Part shown: positions 1-5,568 of the stretch, one piece after another
Position numbering within the stretch: position 1 is the stretch's first letter
How the letters are laid out: every line of letters begins with the position of its first letter
DNA from: an uncultured Clostridia bacterium
GTDB lineage: Bacteria; Bacillota_A; Clostridia; Oscillospirales; Oscillospiraceae
Reading direction: 5' to 3'
Assembly (NCBI GenBank): GCA_946405325.1
Contig: CAMJGU010000070.1
Coordinates: 1-5,568 of the forward strand
DNA length: 5,568 bases
Notes under the pieces: model-generated
What the model saw: the letters and a program-made list of their open reading frames with translations, nothing else
Database searches by the model: none
What the model was told of the DNA's origin: nothing
Position numbers and translations under genes: made by a program

Positions 1-54
<54 letters not shown>

Positions 55-55
55 C

Positions 56-85
56 AAAAGAGAGCATCGTATGATGCTCTCTTTT
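56..85 (+). terminator. Rho-independent terminator after 5S rRNA
   Basis: A perfect 13-bp inverted repeat (56-68 paired with 73-85) has a 4-base loop, GTAT. The core stem is AGAGAGCATC/GATGCTCTCT, flanked by AAAA on the left and TTTT on the right, so the T-run follows the stem on the + strand. It begins directly after the 5S end and most likely terminates the rRNA transcript. The A/T flanks make it symmetric, so it could also work on the minus strand. Confidence 0.85.
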
Positions 86-122
86 GCTATGTATTCTGCC
101 CTACAGGAACGTTTCACGGTAT

Positions 123-164
123 AAAAATGAGGGGCGCTGTACCTGAACAGCGCCCCTCATTTTT
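123..164 (-). terminator. Rho-independent terminator of the minus-strand operon (bidirectional)
   Basis: A perfect 18-bp stem (123-140 with 147-164) closes on a 6-base loop. The GC-rich core, GAGGGGCGCTGT and its complement, is flanked by A-runs and T-runs on both sides. It lies 11 nt beyond the stop codon of the HAD phosphatase gene, which places it as the end of the five-gene minus-strand operon. On the + strand it is followed by TTTTTT, so it is also a good back-up terminator for the rRNA operon. Bases 86-122, between the two hairpins, show no gene or other site. Confidence 0.9.
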
Positions 165-175
165 TGCTTTAAGAA

Positions 176-886
176 TCAGTCCAACGCCCGAATCCAAGCT
201 TGCAGCTTGCCGTAGCCACCGTGCTCCCACTGGTTGATGTCCGCGTTTTCCTTGTTGATCAGACAATCGGTCAGCAGGAAGGTTTTCATACCCAGCTCAC
301 CCGCCGGCATGTCCTCGCTGACGTCGTTGCCCACCATGACGCACTCGTTTGCTGTGATGTGGAAACGATCCAACAGCTCCTGATAGAAGCCAAGATCCGG
401 CTTGCAGTAGCCGCTGGTTTCATACGAGGTGATGAAATCCACCTCGCTCGGTTCAATGCCTGCCCAACGCAGTCGGCTTTCCATGGCTGTAAGCGGGAAG
501 ATCGGCTCGGTGGCGACGACCACATGGAAGCCCAGCTCCTTGCACAGCTCGATCGTGCGCTTCGCCTCGGGCGTGTAGCCGCAGCTGGAGGAGATACGCT
601 GAAAATCGACCGCGTAAAATTCTTCAAACAGCGGACGATCCGTAAGAACGCGTTCGCCGGTGACTTTGACAAACTCCTCCCAGAAGATCTCCTGATTTCT
701 GCGCGTGCCGTCGTTGTACTGCATGGCGCTGATGCCGGCGTTGATGCCGTTGATCAGATCCTCCGGCTCGTAGCCGTGGGGCAGCATCTTTTTCGTCAGC
801 ACCTTGAAATACACCTTGGCAAAGGTGGCGCCATCCATTGGCAGCAGCGTGCCGTCCATATCAAAGAAAATGTACTTGGTTTGCAT
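176..886 (-). CDS. HAD-superfamily hydrolase (phosphoglycolate-phosphatase-like)
   Basis: This 236-residue cytoplasmic protein should be a Mg-dependent phosphatase acting on a small phosphorylated metabolite. All four HAD motifs are visible: DMDGT with nucleophile D9 and acid/base D11; T126 after a hydrophobic strand (VVVAT, motif II); K162 in YCKPD (motif III); and GNDVSED with D188 and D192 (motif IV). The stretch of about 100 residues between motifs I and II fits a helical cap of the C1 type. The start is the ATG at 886-884, with AGGAGG 7 nt upstream (899-894); this SD overlaps the TAG stop of the transporter gene, 11 nt away. It is the last gene of the operon and is followed by the strong hairpin at 123-164. 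The substrate cannot be told from sequence. Confidence 0.92.
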   Translation of the reverse strand: MQTKYIFFDMDGTLLPMDGATFAKVYFKVLTKKMLPHGYEPEDLINGINAGISAMQYNDGTRRNQEIFWEEFVKVTGERVLTDRPLFEEFYAVDFQRISSSCGYTPEAKRTIELCKELGFHVVVATEPIFPLTAMESRLRWAGIEPSEVDFITSYETSGYCKPDLGFYQELLDRFHITANECVMVGNDVSEDMPAGELGMKTFLLTDCLINKENADINQWEHGGYGKLQAWIRALD

Positions 887-897
887 CGGGTTTCCTC

Positions 898-1782
898 CTA
901 TGTTTTGGATCGCTCGGGCAGCTCCGCAACGACCGCGGAGCAGAGCACCAACGCCGCACCCAGCGCCTGTGCAAGGGTCATGGGTTCACGCAGCACCAGC
1001 GCGGAGAGTAGAATGGCGATCACGGGATCAAGATAACTGAGCAGCGCCAGCGTCTGCGCCGGCAGAGCGTCCACGGAGCCGAAATAGAGCGCGTACGCGC
1101 AGCCGGTGTGGACAAGTCCCGCAACCAGAAGCAGCAGGAGAACCGCTGGGGTAAAGTGGATCGTGCCAAGATCCTCAACCAACAGCACGTAGGGAATCAG
1201 GACGGCGCCCGCGGTGCCGATCTGCACGATGGTTTTGTCGTAGGCGGGAACGTAGCGGATAAATTTGTTGAGGATCACAACGCTGGCGTAGAGCGCCGCG
1301 GCGCCGAGACCGCAGAGAATACCGCGCCATTCGCCCGCGCTCGCAAAGCCGCTGCGGGATACGCCGGATACCAGCACCATGCCAAAGAGCGCGGCAAGCA
1401 CGCAGGCTGCCTTGCGGAGCGTCAGACGCTCGTGCAGCACAAAGGGAACGACGATGAGAATGAACACCGGCGCCATGTAATAGCACAGCGTCGCCACGGC
1501 GACGGTGGTGTAGCGGTACGCTTCAAAAAGCAGGATCCAGTTGAACCCGATCATCACGCCGGAGATCACCAGCCGCGACAGCATGGGCTTGATGGCGTCC
1601 CGGTCGAGCCGTCCGCCGCGCAGATGCACCAACGCCAACAAAAAGAGCGCACCGAGCAGACCGCGGGCCATCGCGAGGAAGCCGGACGGCACCGGCAGAT
1701 AGCGCCGCACCAGACCGATCGTGCCGAAAATGCACATCGACGCGATCAGCGAAAGGCGGGCGCGGGTCACTTCGCTTTTCAC
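898..1782 (-). CDS. EamA/DMT-family transporter
   Basis: This 294-residue integral membrane protein belongs to the drug/metabolite transporter superfamily, with about ten predicted membrane helices in two EamA repeats. The repeats show the same signature twice: an aromatic-rich helix leading to a small-residue/Pro helix and then a short acidic loop, NWILLFEAYRYTT...YYMAP...HERLT (81-121) and YALYFGSVDA...YLDP...REPMT (230-269). Family members export or import amino acids, nucleotide sugars or similar small molecules; the substrate here is unknown. The start is a GTG at 1782-1780 that overlaps the TGA of the PrsW gene as GTGA, with no clear Shine-Dalgarno site, so translation probably depends on coupling to the upstream gene. 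The basic N-terminus (KSEVTRAR) before helix 1 supports this start. Confidence 0.9.
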   Translation of the reverse strand: MKSEVTRARLSLIASMCIFGTIGLVRRYLPVPSGFLAMARGLLGALFLLALVHLRGGRLDRDAIKPMLSRLVISGVMIGFNWILLFEAYRYTTVAVATLCYYMAPVFILIVVPFVLHERLTLRKAACVLAALFGMVLVSGVSRSGFASAGEWRGILCGLGAAALYASVVILNKFIRYVPAYDKTIVQIGTAGAVLIPYVLLVEDLGTIHFTPAVLLLLLVAGLVHTGCAYALYFGSVDALPAQTLALLSYLDPVIAILLSALVLREPMTLAQALGAALVLCSAVVAELPERSKT

Positions 1783-2525
1783 AGGTCAAACAGCGTCGGC
1801 GTGATGGGGCGGTCCAGCGCGGCCTCCGTTTTGACCGTGCGGAACGCGCGGGAGAAAACCAGAACGACAAAGATCAAAAACACAACGGAGGATACCCCTG
1901 TGCCGATCATGGCGCAGGAGTCGTAGAAGCCGTGCAGGAACACGGCGATCAGATACCCGGTGCGGAGCGAGCGGCTTGCGCCCTCGTGGTCGCCGCGGAC
2001 AGCCAGATACTTCGCGCGGCTGTAGTACACGCCCATGAACACGGCGAAGGACATATGCCCGGGGATCGCCAGCAGGGCGCGGGGCAGCGCGACGGAGAGG
2101 CCGTAGATCGCAACATACTGCACGTTCTCCAGCGCGGCGAAGCCGAGGGAGACAAACACCGCGTAAACAACCCCGTCGAAGCGGTAATTGAACGCGGGAT
2201 GGTTCCAGGAGCGGAGCTTGAGGAAGAAGAGCTTGGTGCCCTCCTCCACCGCGGCGACCACCAGAAACGCCAGCGCGATGACGTAAAGTCGGCTGTCCGG
2301 CGCGACAAAAATGCCGAGCAGGCGCTCGCCGATACCCTCCAGCACCATGGAGGAGAGCGCCGACAGACAGCCCATCACCAGCAGCGAGAGGAGCAGCCCA
2401 ACGGGCTCTTTCTCGATCGTGTCGTGGCGGTAGATATAGCGCAGCAGAAAGATTGCCGGCAGCAGCGCCGCCGCGAGATAGATGACGGTCGGCAGCAGCG
2501 TGAGAATGGGAAACGCAAAAAACAT
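1779..2525 (-). CDS. PrsW-family intramembrane metalloprotease
   Basis: This 248-residue multi-pass membrane protein has the PrsW active-site motifs. EEGTK (E94, E95, K98) is the EExxK motif. RFDGVVYAVFVSLGFAALEN (115-134) is the conserved FDG...GFAxxEN segment, with D117, E133 and N134. H157 in PGHMSF and H198 in HGFYD (D202) are the expected later metal-ligand or catalytic positions. Hydrophobic stretches at roughly 5-30, 43-63, 78-92, 117-142, 148-167, 188-204 and 210-226 fit the family's usual size. The best-known member, Bacillus subtilis PrsW, makes the first cut in the anti-sigma factor RsiW; no anti-sigma gene is visible here. GGAGGA (2538-2533), inside the end of the barstar gene, sits 7 nt before the ATG, and the gap between the genes is only 3 nt. 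Confidence 0.9.
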   Translation of the reverse strand: MFFAFPILTLLPTVIYLAAALLPAIFLLRYIYRHDTIEKEPVGLLLSLLVMGCLSALSSMVLEGIGERLLGIFVAPDSRLYVIALAFLVVAAVEEGTKLFFLKLRSWNHPAFNYRFDGVVYAVFVSLGFAALENVQYVAIYGLSVALPRALLAIPGHMSFAVFMGVYYSRAKYLAVRGDHEGASRSLRTGYLIAVFLHGFYDSCAMIGTGVSSVVFLIFVVLVFSRAFRTVKTEAALDRPITPTLFDL

Positions 2526-2528
2526 GGT

Positions 2529-2798
2529 TCAGTCCTCCGTGATCAAGTGCAGATGCGGGTTTTCCTCGCAGGCGTCCTGCAGCAGGGCCTGCAGCACGTC
2601 GGCATAAACGCCCAGATGGGCAAACAACGCGTCGGTGTGGACGAGCCGCAGCTCGGTGTCCTCGGCCAGATCGGTCAGGCAGTCGAACAGCGCGTCCAGA
2701 TTGCGGCCGTAGTATGCCGGAAGCGACAACTGCCGCGCGAGCGCATCGTGCAGCTGATCCCGCGTTTCGATGGCTGCGCCGTCAATGAGAGCGTTCAT
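2529..2798 (-). CDS. Barstar-family ribonuclease inhibitor
   Basis: This 89-residue cytoplasmic protein should bind and block the barnase-type RNase encoded just upstream. It aligns almost without gaps to Bacillus amyloliquefaciens barstar and is the same length; the hallmark stretch LPAYYGRNLDALFDCLT (26-42) keeps Y29, N33, D35 and D39 at the same numbers. D39 is the residue that fills the RNase phosphate site in barstar. W38 is replaced by F38, W44 is absent, and the region of barstar E76 reads LLQDA (72-76), so Q74 or D75 stands there. There is no signal peptide, as expected for an immunity protein. GGGGAGG (2813-2807), within the 3' end of the RNase gene, lies 8 nt before the ATG, a strong site that also couples the two genes (3-nt gap). 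Confidence 0.93.
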   Translation of the reverse strand: MNALIDGAAIETRDQLHDALARQLSLPAYYGRNLDALFDCLTDLAEDTELRLVHTDALFAHLGVYADVLQALLQDACEENPHLHLITED

Positions 2799-2801
2799 GG
2801 C

Positions 2802-3362
2802 TCATTCCTCCCCGTAGAGCAGTTCAAAGGTTTCGTAGTGGTCGCCGGTGTAGTAGATCAGGCCGTCGTTGGAAAAGACGATGCGCTTCGCGCCGCGGCT
2901 TTTGGCACCCAGCGTGTCGATGTCGCATTCCGTGTACTTTCGACCCTCCGCGGCGGGCAGCAGACCCTCGTAGTTGCCGAAGCGGCTGCCGCCGATGCAC
3001 TTGCCGGGAGCGTATGGCTCCAGCGAGCCGCCGGTCCAGCCCAGCGCCTCCGCTTCCTTCTTCGTGATGTAGTTCTCCGGCAGATGCCCGTAGAGGTGCA
3101 GGTACAACGCCACGTCCTCCTTGGAATCGTAGACGCCGTCCTCGGAGAGCGCGACTTCCTCTTGAACGTCCGCCGGCGGCGCCTGTGCGTTCGCCTCGTC
3201 GGTTTCGGCAGAGGGCGCGGCAGCATCCTCCGGTGCGTCGGGCAGGAGCGTCAGCTCCGGCAGCGGCTCATCGGCAGGAGCGCTCTGGGGCGTCACCGCG
3301 CAGGCGGCGAGGGAAAGCGCCAGCAAAAACGCCAGCAACAGTGCAAATACTCGTTTCATCAT
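2802..3362 (-). CDS. Lipoprotein-anchored barnase-family ribonuclease
   Basis: This 186-residue RNase precursor is probably anchored outside the cell membrane. Residues 1-20 form a signal peptide (MMKR, then a hydrophobic run) ending in a lipobox, LAAC, with C21 as the lipidated residue. Residues 22-75 are a low-complexity linker rich in Pro, Ala, Glu and Asp. Residues 78-186 are the RNase domain: LPENYITKKEAEALGW (94-109), PGKCIGGSRFGNYEGLLP (119-136) and DHYETF (174-179). By alignment to barnase, catalytic E73, R87 and H102 are E145, R160 and H175; K27 is K101 and R83 is R156; R59 is replaced by Y131. The domain should cut single-stranded RNA. A stop in frame at 3374-3372 means the start is M1 (3362) or M2 (3359). 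No Shine-Dalgarno site is visible. It is the first gene of the operon. Confidence 0.93.
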   Translation of the reverse strand: MMKRVFALLLAFLLALSLAACAVTPQSAPADEPLPELTLLPDAPEDAAAPSAETDEANAQAPPADVQEEVALSEDGVYDSKEDVALYLHLYGHLPENYITKKEAEALGWTGGSLEPYAPGKCIGGSRFGNYEGLLPAAEGRKYTECDIDTLGAKSRGAKRIVFSNDGLIYYTGDHYETFELLYGEE

Positions 3363-3377
3363 ATGGTTATTTTACCA
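3362..3377 (-). promoter_or_regulatory. Candidate extended -10 promoter for the barnase operon
   Basis: On the minus strand TGGTAAAAT (3377-3369) matches an extended -10 element (TGn followed by TAAAAT, against TATAAT). Only a weak -35 is found at 17 bp (CTGTTA, 3397-3392), which suits an extended -10 promoter. Transcription would start about 7 nt further on, at or next to the first ATG (3362), giving a leaderless or nearly leaderless mRNA. The same bases also form a short inverted repeat, ATGGT-TATTTT-ACCAT (3363-3378). The promoter is assigned by sequence match only. Confidence 0.5.
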
Positions 3378-3410
3378 TGAGCGCGGGAAATTAACAGTCA
3401 GCAAAATAGA

Positions 3411-3434
3411 CGGAAAACGCCGGAAAATCCGGCG
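3411..3434. repeat. Inverted and direct repeat between divergent promoters
   Basis: A 7-bp inverted repeat, CGCCGGA-AAA-TCCGGCG (3418-3434), lies between the minus-strand barnase promoter and the + strand XdhC promoter. The heptamer CGGAAAA also occurs twice in direct orientation at 3411-3417 and 3421-3427, exactly 10 bp apart. The location suits an operator for a dimeric regulator, but no regulator gene is visible, and on the minus strand the stem followed by TTTT could instead be a weak terminator. The rest of the 3363-3508 intergenic stretch holds only the two promoters and the XdhC ribosome-binding site. Confidence 0.4.
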
Positions 3435-3449
3435 CAGAAAAGGCGAAGA

Positions 3450-3478
3450 TTGACAGAGTTGGACGCGGAGGGTAAACT
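3450..3478 (+). promoter_or_regulatory. Sigma-A-type promoter for the XdhC-MATE transcript
   Basis: A perfect -35 hexamer, TTGACA (3450-3455), is followed after exactly 17 bp by TAAACT (3473-3478), a 4-of-6 match to the -10 consensus. The predicted transcript start is near 3485, leaving a leader of about 24 nt that contains the GGGAGG ribosome-binding site (3496-3501), 7 nt before the XdhC ATG. It is the best promoter match seen in the window. Confidence 0.75.
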
Positions 3479-3508
3479 GGAGACGAAAAAAGTCCGGGAG
3501 GCAGTCTC

Positions 3509-4414
3509 ATGGGAGAATTCAAAACAATTTTGGAAGCCATCGAACGCGGGGAAGCCGCCGCGCTGACGCGCACGGTGGACGGAACAACCTACAAGCGCCG
3601 TTTTGTGCCGCGGGAGCGGCTGATTTTGCTCGGCGGCGGGCATGTGTCCCACGCGCTTTCCCGCTTGGCGGCGACGCTGGATTTTGCCGTGACCGTGGTG
3701 GACGACCGTCCGATGTTTGTAAGCCACGAACGTTTCCCGGAGGCGGAGCACATTGTCTGCGACGGCTTTGAAAGCGCGATCAAAACGCTTTCGATCCGCC
3801 CGACGGACTATGTCTGTATCCTGACCCGCGGCCATCGCTGGGACGGGGAGTGCCTGCGCGCGCTGCTCGCGGGTACGGAGCCGAGCTACCTCGGCATGAT
3901 CGGCTCGAAGCGCCGCGCGGCGGGCTTGCTCGGCGCGCTGCGGGACGAGGGCTTCGACGCGGGGCGCATCGGGCGCATCCACGCGCCCATCGGGCTGATG
4001 ATCGGCGCGGTGACGCCGGAGGAGATCGCGGTGTCCATCGCCGCGCAGCTCATCGAGCACCGCCACGCTATGCCCGCGGAACAGGATGACACGGCGCTTT
4101 TCCAGACGAACACGGACCTCGATATGCTGCGCTTCCTCGCGGGCGACGCGGAGAAAAAGGCGTTCTGCCTCGTGCTGGAGACCCGCGGCTCCACGCCGGT
4201 CAAGTCCGGCGCGGCGATGGCGGTGGACGCGCTGGGGCGGGGGTACGGCACCGTCGGCGGCGGCTGCGGCGAGGCGGAGGTCATGCGCCGCGCCCGCGCG
4301 CTGCTCGCCGCCGGCGGCAGCGATATCGTAGAGGTGGACATGACCGACGACGCCGCGGCGGAGGACGGCCTCACCTGCGGCGGTACCATGCGCGTTTATA
4401 TCGAAGCGATTTGA
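3509..4414 (+). CDS. XdhC/CoxI-family molybdoenzyme maturation factor, domains in reversed order
   Basis: XdhC-type proteins help insert the sulfurated molybdenum cofactor into xanthine dehydrogenase-like hydroxylases. This 301-residue cytoplasmic protein has a Rossmann (XdhC_C-type) domain first, about residues 37-185: LLGGGHVSHAL (40-50) as the dinucleotide loop, VVDDRP (63-68), LTRGHRWD (105-112), YLGMIGSKRR (127-136) and APIGL with TPEEIAVSIAAQ (159-180). The CoxI-type domain follows at about 217-301: ETRGSTPVKSGA (224-235), GTVGGGCGEAE (247-257, with C253) and LTCGG (288-292, with C290). The usual XdhC order is the opposite. The start ATG has GGGAGG 7 nt upstream and a good promoter. No xdhA/xdhB-like enzyme gene lies in the window, so its client is unknown. 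The MATE gene follows after 13 nt. Confidence 0.9.
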   Translation: MGEFKTILEAIERGEAAALTRTVDGTTYKRRFVPRERLILLGGGHVSHALSRLAATLDFAVTVVDDRPMFVSHERFPEAEHIVCDGFESAIKTLSIRPTDYVCILTRGHRWDGECLRALLAGTEPSYLGMIGSKRRAAGLLGALRDEGFDAGRIGRIHAPIGLMIGAVTPEEIAVSIAAQLIEHRHAMPAEQDDTALFQTNTDLDMLRFLAGDAEKKAFCLVLETRGSTPVKSGAAMAVDALGRGYGTVGGGCGEAEVMRRARALLAAGGSDIVEVDMTDDAAAEDGLTCGGTMRVYIEAI

Positions 4415-4427
4415 GAAAGGCAATTCC

Positions 4428-5568
4428 ATGCAGCGTGAAACAGACTTTACCAGCGGGCCCATCGTCGGGCCGCTGCTGAAATTTTCCCTGCCGATCCTGC
4501 TGGCGCTGTTTTTGCAGGCGCTCTACGGCGCGGTGGATCTGCTGATCGTCGGCAAGTACGCCGCGGCGGCGGACGTCTCCGGCGTGGCGGTGGGCTCGCA
4601 GATCATGATGACGATCACGAACCTCATCAGCTCCTTTGCCATGGGTACGACCATCCTGCTGGGGCAGAAGATCGGCGAGGGTGACCGCGAAGCGGGCGGC
4701 CGGATCATCGGCACGAGCATCGTGCTGTTCTTCACCATCGGTGCGGCGATGACCGCGCTGGTACCGCTGCTCTCGGGCGCACTGGCGGACGCAATGAACG
4801 CGCCGACGGAGGCGTTTTCGGAGACGAAGCGCTACATCGCCATCTGCGGCGCGGGCAGCATCATGATCATCGCCTACAATGTGCTCGGCAGTGTCATGCG
4901 CGGCATCGGCGACTCCAAGACGCCGCTTGTCACCGTGGCGATCGCCAGCGTGTGCAACATCGCGGGCGATCTGCTGCTCATTGCGGGCTTCGAGCTGGGC
5001 GCGGCGGGCGCGGCGATTGCCACCGTCGCCTCGCAGACGGTGAGCGTTGTCGTGTCGTTCCTGCTGCTGCGGCGCAGAACGCTGCCGTTCCGCTTCACGC
5101 GGCAGCAGATCCGGCTGGAACCGGACACGGTGCGCCGCATCGCGCGCTTCGGCGGCCCGATTGCCCTGTCGGATATTCTGGTGGGGCTGTCGTTTCTCGT
5201 CATCCTCGCCATCGTCAACAAGCTGGGACTGATCGCCTCGGCGGGCGTCGGCGTGGCGGAGAAGGTCTGCGCCTTTATCATGCTGGTGCCCGCCGCGTTC
5301 ATGCAGGCGATGAGCGCCTACGTCGCGCAGAACCACGGCGCCGGACGGCACGACCGCGCGATGCTCGGCCTCAAGATCGCCATCGGCCTCTCCACCGCTT
5401 TCGGCGTTGTGATGTTCTACGTCGCCTACTTCCACGGCGACCTGCTCTGCGGATTGTTCTCCAACGACCGGGAGGTGGTGCTGGCGGGCTGGGATTATCT
5501 GCGCGCCTACGGCATCGACTGCCTGCTGACCTGCTTCCTGTTCTGCTTCATCGGCTTCTACAACGGCC
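4428..5568 (+). CDS. MATE-family efflux transporter (partial, 3' end outside window)
   Basis: This reading frame stays open from the ATG at 4428 to the right edge, giving 380 residues of a protein that should be about 440-460 long. MATE proteins use Na+ or H+ gradients to export drugs, dyes or metabolites through twelve membrane helices in two six-helix lobes. Family features include FTSGPIVGPLLKFSLPI at the N-terminus (7-23), AVDLLIVGKY (35-44), the SVMRGIGDSKTP loop (155-166), a basic linker between lobes at about 214-240 (LRRRTLPFRF, then RRIARFGGPI) and QAMSAYVAQNHGAGRHDRA (293-311) in the second lobe. AGAAAGG (4414-4420) ends 7 nt before the start, and the gap from xdhC is 13 nt, so both are likely on one mRNA. 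The substrate is unknown. A long minus-strand frame across this gene is a codon-use shadow. Confidence 0.92.
   Translation, partial: MQRETDFTSGPIVGPLLKFSLPILLALFLQALYGAVDLLIVGKYAAAADVSGVAVGSQIMMTITNLISSFAMGTTILLGQKIGEGDREAGGRIIGTSIVLFFTIGAAMTALVPLLSGALADAMNAPTEAFSETKRYIAICGAGSIMIIAYNVLGSVMRGIGDSKTPLVTVAIASVCNIAGDLLLIAGFELGAAGAAIATVASQTVSVVVSFLLLRRRTLPFRFTRQQIRLEPDTVRRIARFGGPIALSDILVGLSFLVILAIVNKLGLIASAGVGVAEKVCAFIMLVPAAFMQAMSAYVAQNHGAGRHDRAMLGLKIAIGLSTAFGVVMFYVAYFHGDLLCGLFSNDREVVLAGWDYLRAYGIDCLLTCFLFCFIGFYNG

Noticed and set aside
2802..3362. Idea that the RNase is inactive because barnase R59 is replaced by Y131
   Set aside because: R59 is a guanine-loop and interface residue, not one of the core catalytic residues; E145, R160, H175 and K101 are all present, so an active enzyme is expected.
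3367..3378. A three-codon upstream frame (ATG GTA AAA TAA) before the RNase gene
   Set aside because: It overlaps the likely -10 element and would not be transcribed from that promoter; it is probably chance.
1932..3380. A 482-residue + strand open frame, and others at 200-1036 and 1108-1926
   Set aside because: They lie opposite five well-supported genes with clear motifs and ribosome-binding sites. Their translations are rich in Arg, Gln, His and Ala with no recognisable domain, as expected for antisense frames in GC-rich genes.
3398..5435. Two 354-residue minus-strand open frames opposite xdhC and the MATE gene (3398-4462 and 4371-5435)
   Set aside because: Both are Arg/His/Asp-rich shadows of conserved coding sequence and show no motif of their own. 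The + strand genes carry family motifs and proper ribosome-binding sites.

Overview
The window looks like a piece of chromosome from a GC-rich, low-to-mid-size-genome Firmicute, most likely a gut-type Clostridia of the Oscillospirales (Ruminococcaceae/Oscillospiraceae) group. The reasons are strong AGGAGG-type ribosome-binding sites, Gram-positive-style lipoprotein and PrsW genes, high G+C codon choice (many GCG, CGC and GGC codons), and a Clostridia-like 5S rRNA 3' end. This placement is inference; no single marker fixes the genus.

Layout. Bases 1 to about 54 are the 3' end of a 5S rRNA on the + strand, closed by a hairpin terminator (56-85), so an rRNA operon enters from the left. A second, very strong hairpin (123-164) lies back to back with it and ends a five-gene minus-strand operon that runs from about 3362 down to 176. 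In transcription order the operon holds a barnase-family ribonuclease made as a lipoprotein, a barstar-family inhibitor, a PrsW-type intramembrane metalloprotease, an EamA/DMT-family transporter and a HAD-family phosphatase. Gaps are 3, 3, -4 and 11 nt, so this is one tightly coupled unit. Bases 3363-3508 are a divergent promoter region. On the + strand, an XdhC-family molybdoenzyme maturation factor (3509-4414) is followed after 13 nt by a MATE-family exporter that runs off the right edge.

How the genes fit together. The ribonuclease and inhibitor are a clear toxin/immunity pair: the RNase keeps its catalytic Glu, Arg and His and carries a signal peptide with a lipobox, while the inhibitor has no signal and should stay in the cytoplasm. 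The PrsW protease is translated directly after the inhibitor, and a link to surface RNase display or release is possible but unproven. The transporter and phosphatase look like ordinary housekeeping cargo. XdhC is unusual in having its Rossmann domain before its CoxI-type domain, and no molybdenum hydroxylase gene is visible beside it.

The points most worth a second look are the lipoprotein barnase-barstar-PrsW cassette, its SD-less and possibly leaderless start, matching substitutions on both sides of the predicted RNase-inhibitor interface, and the swapped XdhC domain order.
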